The translations under genes were made by a program, and so were the position numbers. A stretch of 64,000 bases of DNA. Source: JACQFK01 sp036383955. Lineage in GTDB: Bacteria; Planctomycetota; MHYJ01; JACPRB01. The stretch covers positions 18,610 to 82,609 of the forward strand of contig DASVNH010000136.1 of assembly GCA_036383955.1 (NCBI GenBank). Direction: 5' to 3'. Each line of letters opens with the position of its first letter. The first letter of the stretch is position 1. Below the pieces are notes generated by a model, which saw nothing but the letters and a program-made list of their open reading frames with translations, ran no database searches and was not told where the DNA came from. Of this stretch, positions 50,801-57,868 are shown one piece after another.

Positions 50801-53514
50801 TCCGCCCAGCGCCAGTCCTTGGGCTGGCGGGACGTCGCGTCGGGAGTCGACAGCCTCCACCGCTCGCTCTCCGCCATCTCGCGCAGCGTCATCGACAGCT
50901 CCGCCAGATGGTGGCCGGTCTCCAGGACGCGGAAGGCGCGGTCCACGATCTTGAGCTGCTCGGTGATCTTGGCGACGTCCGGCGCCGCCGCGTGCTGGTC
51001 GATGACCGCCTGCAGCGCCCGGCCCGCGAGCCCGGCGTCGGCGACGAAGAAGGGATCCTGGTCCTTGCGCGACTCCTCGAGCGTCGCGCGGCCTTCGAGC
51101 TGGGTCCGCGCGGCCTTGGCGAGGGCGACGTCCTGCGTGGCGCGGCGGACGTCGTCGGCGTTCGGCTCCGCGACCTTCTCCAGCCTGTCGCGCTGGGTCT
51201 CGGCGCGCTTGGCGATCTCCTGCTCGAGGGCGGCGTGCGTGTGCCAGGCCCACTCGACGACGCGGCGCAGCTCGGCCGACGGCGCGGCGAGGCCGGCGCC
51301 GGGGGCCGCGTCCAGGACCTTCTTCAGGCCCTCGCGGGCCTTCTGGAGCTCCTCGCGGATCTTCGTCGCGCGCTGGCCGAAGCCGCGCTCGGCGTGCTGG
51401 GCGATCGTCGAGAGGATGCCTTCGACGGCGTTCTCCAGCTGGTTCACGACCACGCCCTGCCGGCGCGCGAGGCGCTCCCAGGCCTTGGGATCGTTCGCCT
51501 GCTGGTCGGACGCGAGGTGGCGGTGGATCGCGTGCTCGTCGCGCGCGAGGTCGCGCAGGTCGTTGATCGCGGCGATCGCCTCCTCGCCCGCCAGGATGTC
51601 GCGGAACCTCTCCTCCGCCTCGGTCGCGAGCGCCGCCGCGCGGCGTCCGGCCTCGTCGGCCTTCTTGAGGTTCTTCTCCATCTCGGCCTGGGCCGTCGCC
51701 AGCGCCGCGTCCTTCAGGCGCCGCACGAGGCGGCCGACCAGGATCAGGTCGTCGGCCTCACGACCCGCGCGGGCGAGCCGGAGGGCGTCCTTGAGGCGCG
51801 CCTCGGCCTCGTCGGCGCGCATGCCGGCCTTCTCGGCCTCCTGGAGCGCGGTGAGCAGGGCCTGCTTGCGCGCGAGCTCCTCGCCGCCCGCGCCCGCGTC
51901 CGCGATCCGCTTCTGGACCGCGACCGCCGCGTCGCGCAGCGCGACCAGGGATTCGAGGACCGGCAGCTTCGCCGCGAGCGGCGCGTGGCGCTGCGGATCG
52001 AAGCCCGGCGCCGACACCACGATCGTGACGGGCGGGCTTTCCGCGCGGCCGCCCTTGAGGTCGACCGCGATCAGCTTCGTCGTCAGGCGGTCGCCCGCCG
52101 CGACCCGCATCTCGTCGAGCTCCCAGCGCCGCGACACCCGCGCCTCGGCGCCCGGCTCTTCCTTGAGGACCCATTCCTTCCACTCGCCCTGGTTGACGCG
52201 CACGGCCTGCGCGACGATCTTCAGGCCCAGGTCGTCCTTCGCGGTGCCGCGCACCTGGATCACCTCGTCGGGCGGGACGATGAGCTCGCCGTGCGGCTCC
52301 TCCATCACCACCTTCGGGACCAGGTCCGGCATCGGCCGGATCTCGTACTGCGGGCTGAAGCGGTTCTCGAAGCCCGTCTCCTGGGCCACCAGGTGCACGC
52401 GGTAGGTGCCCTGGCCGGTGAGGGCGACCGACGCCCGCAGCCGCCCCGACGAATGAGGCACCAGCGGCGTCGTGAACGTCTTCCCCGACTGCTCGATTCG
52501 CAGCTCGCCGCCCTTGACGAGCTGGTTGACTTCGACTTCCACCTCGGCCGTCGAGCCCTCGAGCTGGACGAGGTCGCCGGAGGGCCCCGACTCCTTGAGC
52601 GGCCCCTTCTTCGCGTACGCCGGGTAGGTGAACGTCTTGTGGAAGGCGACGGCCTCCGGCCGCGCGACGGCGGTGAGCGTGTACCAGCGGGTCTGGCCGT
52701 CGCCGGCGGTGACGCGCCAGCGGACCGGCTCGCGGCCGACCGCGATGCCGCTCTCCCAGACGCCGCCGGCGCCGGGCGCCATGTCGAGGCGCTCGGCCCT
52801 CTTGCCCTGGACCGAGGTCTCCAGGAGGACGCGGCGGACCTCGGGGCCCTCGACTTTCACCCGCACGGCGATGAGGTCGCCCTGCGGCACGGAGCGCTCG
52901 GGCGGCAGCGGCTCGAGGATGATCGGCTCGTTGCGCGAGATGCGCTCGAGGTTGGCGCCGGGGAGCATCGAGCGCAGGAGCAGGTGGTCGTAGCGCAGGC
53001 CCGGGATCAGCATGAGCAGCGCGCAGGCCCCGACGATGGAGGCCGTGCCGATGAGCCACTTGCGGATCCGGCCGAGCGAGAGAAGGCCCTGGACGTCGAC
53101 GTCCTTGATCCGATCCGCGACGCTCTTCTGCAGCCGTTCGCGGAAGTCCTCCGACTCCCAGGCCTGGACGCGGCGGGGGTCGCCGATCTCGACGGCCGAC
53201 AGCAGGTCCTCGCGGAGCTCGGGCCGGACCGATTCGAACAGCCTCGCCATCTCGGTGGCGTCGGGGGTGCGCCAGATCAGGCGCGCGCAGGTGACCCAGG
53301 CCGCGGCGATGGCCGCGAGATACGCCCCGACGCTCAGGGTCCAGCGGAGCTCGTCGGCCATGAGCACGAAGTAATCGAGCAGGGCGAGGCCGCTCATGAG
53401 CGCCAGCAGGATCGTGAACACCGAGCAGATGCCGCGGACGAAGATCAGCCGGCGCCGCCGCGCGGCGAAGGCCTCGATCTTGGCCTCGGTGACGGGATCC
53501 AGCGTACCGCGCAT
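47878..53514 (-). CDS. Giant DUF4175-type membrane protein with Gln/Ala-rich coiled coil
   Basis: 1878 aa from ATG 53514 (GGGGAAATT upstream). Two N-terminal membrane helices (about 25-75: SVFTILLALMSGLALLDYF, VGAYLAAIAAAWVTCARL) and a third near 160 (WLIGTASIVGACALLMLIPG). A beta-rich region to about 480 contains FYPAYAKKGPLKES-like FTYPAYAKKGPL and Ig-like strands, then helical domains. From about 1150 the chain becomes an Ala/Gln coiled coil with many AQQAQQAA and ADAQQLAQQAQ units (about 1290-1650), then a Gly/Gln/Pro-rich low-complexity stretch and a helical end (RDLLEAQREGVSGEYRAMVE). This matches DUF4175 proteins associated with BatA/MoxR clusters. It is part of the minus-strand envelope cluster. 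Confidence 0.88.
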   Translation of the reverse strand: MRGTLDPVTEAKIEAFAARRRRLIFVRGICSVFTILLALMSGLALLDYFVLMADELRWTLSVGAYLAAIAAAWVTCARLIWRTPDATEMARLFESVRPELREDLLSAVEIGDPRRVQAWESEDFRERLQKSVADRIKDVDVQGLLSLGRIRKWLIGTASIVGACALLMLIPGLRYDHLLLRSMLPGANLERISRNEPIILEPLPPERSVPQGDLIAVRVKVEGPEVRRVLLETSVQGKRAERLDMAPGAGGVWESGIAVGREPVRWRVTAGDGQTRWYTLTAVARPEAVAFHKTFTYPAYAKKGPLKESGPSGDLVQLEGSTAEVEVEVNQLVKGGELRIEQSGKTFTTPLVPHSSGRLRASVALTGQGTYRVHLVAQETGFENRFSPQYEIRPMPDLVPKVVMEEPHGELIVPPDEVIQVRGTAKDDLGLKIVAQAVRVNQGEWKEWVLKEEPGAEARVSRRWELDEMRVAAGDRLTTKLIAVDLKGGRAESPPVTIVVSAPGFDPQRHAPLAAKLPVLESLVALRDAAVAVQKRIADAGAGGEELARKQALLTALQEAEKAGMRADEAEARLKDALRLARAGREADDLILVGRLVRRLKDAALATAQAEMEKNLKKADEAGRRAAALATEAEERFRDILAGEEAIAAINDLRDLARDEHAIHRHLASDQQANDPKAWERLARRQGVVVNQLENAVEGILSTIAQHAERGFGQRATKIREELQKAREGLKKVLDAAPGAGLAAPSAELRRVVEWAWHTHAALEQEIAKRAETQRDRLEKVAEPNADDVRRATQDVALAKAARTQLEGRATLEESRKDQDPFFVADAGLAGRALQAVIDQHAAAPDVAKITEQLKIVDRAFRVLETGHHLAELSMTLREMAESERWRLSTPDATSRQPKDWRWADERFKIAGLPPEIAKDLIKNARGAAGDLIRAEMAPRFAPGRTPRTAGPSIDRVGADVGAAMSKYAPLMEQARKDLLKLVPSLHERLKILSEASEKIQQKTGALAEKVPAQEPTATRPEARQLLENQQSLDKQIEDVVAELRRDANTQDLFTEKGREKARDADDAVAMLKQAPPKAEDLLREAAASPQKQAQEHALEKASEQQGKLAEALKTLAKHYENAEKGQPEETRPELRKAEEALGIKPQLDAQYRQMERLAELSKQSPEALKAALTDELKKNEAMQKELQELTQNSLERAEQALQQTAQMEKNTAENLKQAAKQQEQLDQQAKQGLQAEAKKLADEARRMAKEDVAKIPQPQAKEAQKDLNEGAQAAESFDPAQDKQAGKKSLENAAKEFNDAAKDLQAAQQEAQKAAAQAQQAQQKESNEAAQAQQKAAQEQAQADAAKKAAESAQQAQKAAETAAKMAQDNAAKQPQNADAQKQAQAAQQKAQQAAQQAQQAQASAQKESNEAAQAQQQAKAEQKQAEQAQQATQAAQQAQQAAAQEAGDAQQLAQKAQQLAAQAAQAEAQQGLAQQAKKLAEQARQMAKQDVQQLAQKSPAAAPSAQAAQQDLNEGAQAAEQATPQGLEQAAQEFNDAAKDLQAAQQAAQQAAQKAQQAAAQKPQDAAAQQAAQQAQQAAQAAGQEAADAQQLAQQAQGLAQQAKAQAQTPAGQQLANAAQTQQRVGQMLQQAKGDLQQAAANQQALGQPEEAATTSQVAEGVEGVRQNEVPAAQTAAQSTSPTQAAGAAQQAQAAIQKQSAALAKAKAAPGGQPQDGSPSEGTSLSEEASEFLAQALNELNGQPGQGQPPPGQGQPPAGQGQAQEAMAAAAQAQAQAMKQQRSQPGQPGQPGQPGQQPSQSPFSQSPGQGKGAQVEAGPLGEGQLPAAALLKPGEWGKLPPKLARDLLEAQREGVSGEYRAMVETYFRVIAERARK

Positions 53515-53597
53515 GCCAATTTCCCCGGACGGACCATCCCTGCCCAACAGCCTATTCTACATAGCGGGAGCCGTCCCGGACGCGACGGGGAAACGCG

Positions 53598-53831
53598 CTA
53601 GCGGCGGCCCTGGCGGTCGAGCATGTCGGCCCGGACGATGAGCCCCAGCACCACGAAGATGGCGATGGTCGACAGCAGGAACAGGGGGAAGAAGGCGAAG
53701 GCCGCGGCCGCGTACGACCACTTGGCCCCGAGGACGGCGCAGAGCACGACGGCGACGATCGAGCCCAGGGAGATGCCCCCGGCGATCTTGAAGCGCTTGT
53801 CCCGGATGAGCTGCTTCAGGTACCAGTCCAT
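53598..53831 (-). CDS. Small two-span membrane protein
   Basis: 77 aa with two helices (IAGGISLGSIVAVVLCAVLG and FPLFLLSTIAIFVVLGLIV). GGGGGTGAG lies upstream of the ATG at 53831. It sits between the DUF4279 and DUF4175 genes on the same strand. Function unknown. Confidence 0.75.
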   Translation of the reverse strand: MDWYLKQLIRDKRFKIAGGISLGSIVAVVLCAVLGAKWSYAAAAFAFFPLFLLSTIAIFVVLGLIVRADMLDRQGRR

Positions 53832-53932
53832 GACTCACCCCCATGTCCGAACCCCGTCGGAACCTTCCCGCCTCCATCTGGAAGAATAAAGCCGAACGCC
53901 GAAATCGGGAGGGAGAAAATGAAAAATGGAAC

Positions 53933-54427
53933 CTACGGAATGAGCCTGGGTTGCCGCTTCCCCAGAGTGGTGAGAGCGCTCAGAACCTGAACCGTCGGAG
54001 CGTAGAGATCGAACCCGATGCTCAATTGACGTGCCGCCAGGCGGGTCAGCAGGGCCGGGGAAAACCAGACCTCCTGCGCCTCGCGGCTCGGGAAGAGCCC
54101 GCAATAGAGGTCGACGGAGAACCGCGCCGTCAGTTTGCGCCACACCCTCGGGTCGGAGGTCACGCGATCCAGAAGGGCGTCGATCTGCTTTCCCAGATCC
54201 AAGGTCCGCCGCGTCCTCGACTCGAGAATCCACATCCCCGACCTGGCCGTCACCCGCCGGCCGGGAAGGCGTTCGCCTTTGCCGCAGGTGAGCGTCGGCC
54301 GGCAGCCGAGCCGCTTCGACAGGTCCGCGGGACGCAGGTCGTCCCCGAACACGCGAAGCGACACCGCGGCTTCCCGGAGCGGCCCTCCGACGGTGACGCG
54401 GGATCCGGCTTTCCTGGGACGTTTCAT
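53933..54427 (-). CDS. DUF4279 family protein
   Basis: 164 aa, cytoplasmic and basic. Family hallmarks: VFGDDLRPADLSKRLGCRPT, RSGMWILESRTRRTLDLGKQ, IDALLDRVTSDPRVWRKL and LAARQLSIGFDLY. DUF4279 occurs in varied contexts, some near toxin-antitoxin systems, and its role is unknown. It is embedded in the VWA cluster but shows no obvious link to it, so it may be an insertion. Confidence 0.85.
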   Translation of the reverse strand: MKRPRKAGSRVTVGGPLREAAVSLRVFGDDLRPADLSKRLGCRPTLTCGKGERLPGRRVTARSGMWILESRTRRTLDLGKQIDALLDRVTSDPRVWRKLTARFSVDLYCGLFPSREAQEVWFSPALLTRLAARQLSIGFDLYAPTVQVLSALTTLGKRQPRLIP

Positions 54428-54457
54428 CCGCTGAAGTCTACCGGCGCGTGAAGACCT

Positions 54458-54481
54458 TGGTATTTGGGATTTGGGATTTGG
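54458..54481. repeat. Heptamer repeat TTGGGAT/AATCCCA next to a stop codon
   Basis: Three and a half 7-nt units (TTGGTAT then TTGGGAT twice and TTGG) touch the stop codon of the VWA/PA14 gene. On the minus strand the word reads AATCCCA, as in the repeat at 47704. Confidence 0.8.
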
Positions 54482-57400
54482 CTACAGCAGCCCCGCCCAC
54501 TTGCGGAGGATCCACTCCGCCGTGAGAAGGGCGATGATCGGCAGGAACCAGCCCCAGCTCTGCCAGAGCGCGGTGTCGCTCTCGAAGACGCGCTCGCGGC
54601 TCAGGGGGTCGAGCTTCGCCTCCAGCGCCGCCAGCTCCTCTTCGCGGTAGTAGGTGCCCCCCGACTGCGCCGCGATCTGGCGCAGCAGGTCCTCGTTGCA
54701 CGTGAGCGAGGCGAGCTCGCCCGCCTCGGGCGCCCGCACCACGAACTCCGCGCGGATCCGGGAGTCGTCGCCCAGCCCCGGCGCCTTCAGCCGCGCCTCG
54801 TAGCGCCCCGGCGCCAGCTGCCCCGCCTGCCCGTGGAACAGCCCGCCCGCGTTCTCGTCCGGCGCCAGCTTCACCGTGCCCACCGCCTTGTCGCCGGCGA
54901 AGAGGAGGGCCTCGACGTCCCCCTTCATCAGCGGGCGGCCGTCGGCGTCGCGCACCCGCGCGCGGACTTCCACCGCCTCCCCGGCCGCGTAGACCAACTT
55001 GCCCACGCCGAGCGAGGCCTTCGCGTCGCGGACCGTGAACGGCGGCTCCATCACGTGGCGCACCACCTGGTTCCAGAACTTCTGATGGTGGAGGTCGGCG
55101 ACGTCCTGCCGCCACCGCCACGACTCGTCGAAGCCGGAGTACAGCACCTTGCCCGCGCCGAAGCGGCGGAAGACCAGCGCCGGGACGCGGCGCTCGCCCT
55201 CGACGGCCTCCAGCAGCGTCTCGGAGCCGGGCAGCGAGCGGGCGCCGGCCGTCCAGTGGGGCGCGGGGAGCGACGCCCAGGTCTCGAGGTTCTTCTCCGG
55301 CTCCGCCGCGAGCGCGAGCAGCGCGAGCTTCGCGCCCTGCTCCGACGGCCGCAGCGACTTCGGCTTCATCGGCTCGGCCTTCCAGTCCACGGGGAAGAGC
55401 GCCGCCAGCGGGGTGTCGGCGAAGCTCGCGACGTGGCCCCGGCGTCCGTCGATCACCAGCAGGCCGCCGCCGCGCTTGTCGACGAACTCGCGGAGCCACT
55501 CCAGCTCCTCCATCTTCAGGAACTGCCGCGGCACCTCGCCGAAGACGACCAGGTCGTAGCCGAAGAGCGTCTCCTTGTCGTTCGGGAACTTGCCGAAGTC
55601 CTTGCCGCGGGCCCAGGCGTCGGCCGCGTTGCCGCGGTCGGCGACGAGCGCGTTCACCTCCCACTGCTCGTCGCGCTCGAGGAGGTTGCGCAGGTAGCGC
55701 GTCTCCCAGCGCGGGCGGCCGTCGAGCACCAGCGCCTTGCGCTTGTGCGTGACCGCGTGCAGGCTGAACGCGCCGGCGTTGTTGCGCTTCTCGCGGTCGC
55801 CGTCGGCGGCCGTCACCGTCACCTGGAAGTCGAGCGGGAGGTTCAGGACCTCGACGCCCTTCCCCGCCCCGCCGGCCTTCTTCTCGACGAGGGCCTGGAT
55901 GGGGACGTCGAACGGGATCCGCCGCGTGCCCGAGCGCTCGGTCGCGAGCGTCTTCTCCCAGAGGACCTGGCCGTCGGACTCGATCTTCACCGTGAACGGC
56001 CGGTTCGCGGGCATGTCGTCCTTGAGGACCGCCTCGCCGCGCACCCGGTCCTTGAAGAAGACCGAGGACGGGGCCCGCACGTCGAGCAGCGCGAGGTCCT
56101 CGGGCGCGCCGGTCGCGCCGAAGCCCACCGGGTGCACGCGGATCTCCCGGTTGCCGAGCATGCGCGCGGCCTGGATCGGCGACGTCCCGTCGTTGTGGCG
56201 GCCGTCGGTCAGCAGGATCGCGGCGAGGCGCTCCTCGCTCTTCTCGGCGGTCCGCGCGCGCACGCCGCCGGAGAGGTCCGTCACGCGCCCGGCCGGCTCG
56301 CCGGGGAACGCGCGCGGCAGGCCCCTGAGCGGCTCGTCCGTGTCGCGGCCCGTGCTCCAGATCACGCGGGCCTGGGGGCCGTCGAGCGCCAGGATCTCGA
56401 CGTGATGCTTCTCGGCGAGCCGCTCGACCAGGCTCTTGGGCCCGCCGAGCAGCGCCGCCTCCGCCCGCTTCCAGCGCGGAAGGGCGTCGAACTTCTGGAT
56501 CGACTCCAGGACCGCCTTGCTCGGCGACGCGGCCACGCGGCCGGCGTAGTTGCCGAAGGCGTCGCGCAGCTCCTTCTCCCAGCGGGAGATCGAGGCCAGC
56601 AGCGGGGCGAAGGCGGCGACGGCCTTCGCCGTCTCGTCGCGCCCTTCCGCGAGGCGCTGGGCGGGCGCGAGCACTTCCTCCTTGAAGCGGACGAGCATGC
56701 CTTCGCCGGCCTGGGCGGGGGACTCGACGTCCCGCGCCGGCGCGGAGAGGCGGTTGCTCGGGATCGGGCGCTCCATCTTGCCGTCGGGGAGCTGCCAGCC
56801 GACGGCGACGCCGTCGTTGGCGGTGGACTCCTTGTGGAGGATCTCGAGGTAGACCTTCTGCCCGGCCGCGAGCTTGTACGGCGCGGACTTCTGGTCGGGC
56901 ACGCCGTCCCAGCCGCGCAGCTCGCTGTGCGAGGGCACGCGCGCGATCAGCTTCTTCTTGCCGGGATCCGTGTCGGGGCTCAGCCAGAGCTCGCAGAGGT
57001 CGTCGCCGGCCACCCAGAAGACGTAGTTCCCGGCGGCGGGCGCCGTCACGTAGGCGCGGATCCGCTCCCCGTAGTTGTCCGCCCAGTTCGACGGCGCCTC
57101 GAGGCTTTCGGGGGTCGACGTCTGGTCGGGCTTGCCCGGGAACGCGGGATGCCGCTTCAGGTCCTCGATCGATCGGCCCTGCACGCCGGTCCAGACTTCG
57201 CGGAGGGCGACGCCGCGGCGCTCGAGGGCGATGCCGCCCGTCTCGGGCTTGACCTTGCCGAGGCGCTCGGCGGCGGCCTGGACTTCCTTGGCGCAGGCGC
57301 GGGCCGCGTCCTTCCAGGCGGCGGGATCGACCGCGTCGCCGCCGGCGGCGATCCGGGCGCGGCCCAGGGCGTCGGCCGCCTCGGCGAGCTCCGGGTCGAG

Positions 57401-57736
57401 GGCGCCCGAGGGCAGCCAGCCGAGCCGGTGGAGCGCGAGGAGCTTGCGGGGCGTCTCGAGGGCCTCGTCGCTGAGGCCCATGCTGGCGGAGGCGTCGACG
57501 AACACGAGCACGCGGCCGCGCTCGCCGACCACGTGGCGGCGGTGCAGGACGGGCCCGGTGAGGATGAGCACGGCCAGCGCGATGGCGGCGCAGCGGAGCG
57601 CGGGGAGGATCCAGGCGAGCTTCGACGCGCGCGAGCGGCTCTCGCGGCGGTAGATCCGCCAGGCGAGGAAGCCCAGCGCGAGCGCGACGGCCGCGCCCAG
57701 CCAGGGGTTCCAGTCCCCGAGGAACTTCAGCCTCAT
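54482..57736 (-). CDS. VWA-domain membrane protein with inserted PA14 domain
   Basis: 1084 aa. Two N-terminal membrane helices (AVALALGFLAWRIYR and LPALRCAAIALAVLILTGPV) then the VWA MIDAS start VLVFVDASASMG (residues 77-87). About 90 residues later a PA14-like domain (about 178-330; YGERIRAYVTAPAAGNYVFW, AAGQKVYLEILHKESTANDG) interrupts the VWA, which resumes with AILLTDGRHNDGTSPIQAAR near 515. A glutamine-amidotransferase-like domain (about 700-790; LVVFGEVPRQFLKMEELEWL) and a C-terminal helix (FLPIIALLTAEWIL) follow. It resembles DUF4159/BatB-type large proteins of Planctomycetes. Function unknown. Confidence 0.88.
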   Translation of the reverse strand: MRLKFLGDWNPWLGAAVALALGFLAWRIYRRESRSRASKLAWILPALRCAAIALAVLILTGPVLHRRHVVGERGRVLVFVDASASMGLSDEALETPRKLLALHRLGWLPSGALDPELAEAADALGRARIAAGGDAVDPAAWKDAARACAKEVQAAAERLGKVKPETGGIALERRGVALREVWTGVQGRSIEDLKRHPAFPGKPDQTSTPESLEAPSNWADNYGERIRAYVTAPAAGNYVFWVAGDDLCELWLSPDTDPGKKKLIARVPSHSELRGWDGVPDQKSAPYKLAAGQKVYLEILHKESTANDGVAVGWQLPDGKMERPIPSNRLSAPARDVESPAQAGEGMLVRFKEEVLAPAQRLAEGRDETAKAVAAFAPLLASISRWEKELRDAFGNYAGRVAASPSKAVLESIQKFDALPRWKRAEAALLGGPKSLVERLAEKHHVEILALDGPQARVIWSTGRDTDEPLRGLPRAFPGEPAGRVTDLSGGVRARTAEKSEERLAAILLTDGRHNDGTSPIQAARMLGNREIRVHPVGFGATGAPEDLALLDVRAPSSVFFKDRVRGEAVLKDDMPANRPFTVKIESDGQVLWEKTLATERSGTRRIPFDVPIQALVEKKAGGAGKGVEVLNLPLDFQVTVTAADGDREKRNNAGAFSLHAVTHKRKALVLDGRPRWETRYLRNLLERDEQWEVNALVADRGNAADAWARGKDFGKFPNDKETLFGYDLVVFGEVPRQFLKMEELEWLREFVDKRGGGLLVIDGRRGHVASFADTPLAALFPVDWKAEPMKPKSLRPSEQGAKLALLALAAEPEKNLETWASLPAPHWTAGARSLPGSETLLEAVEGERRVPALVFRRFGAGKVLYSGFDESWRWRQDVADLHHQKFWNQVVRHVMEPPFTVRDAKASLGVGKLVYAAGEAVEVRARVRDADGRPLMKGDVEALLFAGDKAVGTVKLAPDENAGGLFHGQAGQLAPGRYEARLKAPGLGDDSRIRAEFVVRAPEAGELASLTCNEDLLRQIAAQSGGTYYREEELAALEAKLDPLSRERVFESDTALWQSWGWFLPIIALLTAEWILRKWAGLL

Positions 57737-57737
57737 C

Positions 57738-57868
57738 GACGCACCGATTCACCACCGAGACACCGAGGACACCGAGAATGGCCTTGGGAGATCCCCCCCT
57801 CCCCCCCCGGGGGGGACGGGAGCGTCAAAACGCCCACCTCGGTGTTCTCGGTGTCTCGGTGGTGCGTC
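57738..57868. repeat. Large hairpin element of ACACCGAG words
   Basis: 26-bp arms (57751-57776 and 57838-57863, one mismatch) plus a GACGC extension; the arms repeat a 9-nt word (ACACCGAGG / CTCGGTGTT). The middle holds C7-T-C8-G7. It spans the gap between the BatA stop and the start of the next gene. Confidence 0.85.

Noticed and set aside
46711..53601. A 2296-codon open frame on the plus strand across the DUF4175 and cyclase-fold genes
   Set aside because: It is antisense to two recognisable proteins; stops are missing because high-GC codons in the opposite frame rarely give TAA/TAG/TGA. The translation is Arg/Leu low-complexity.
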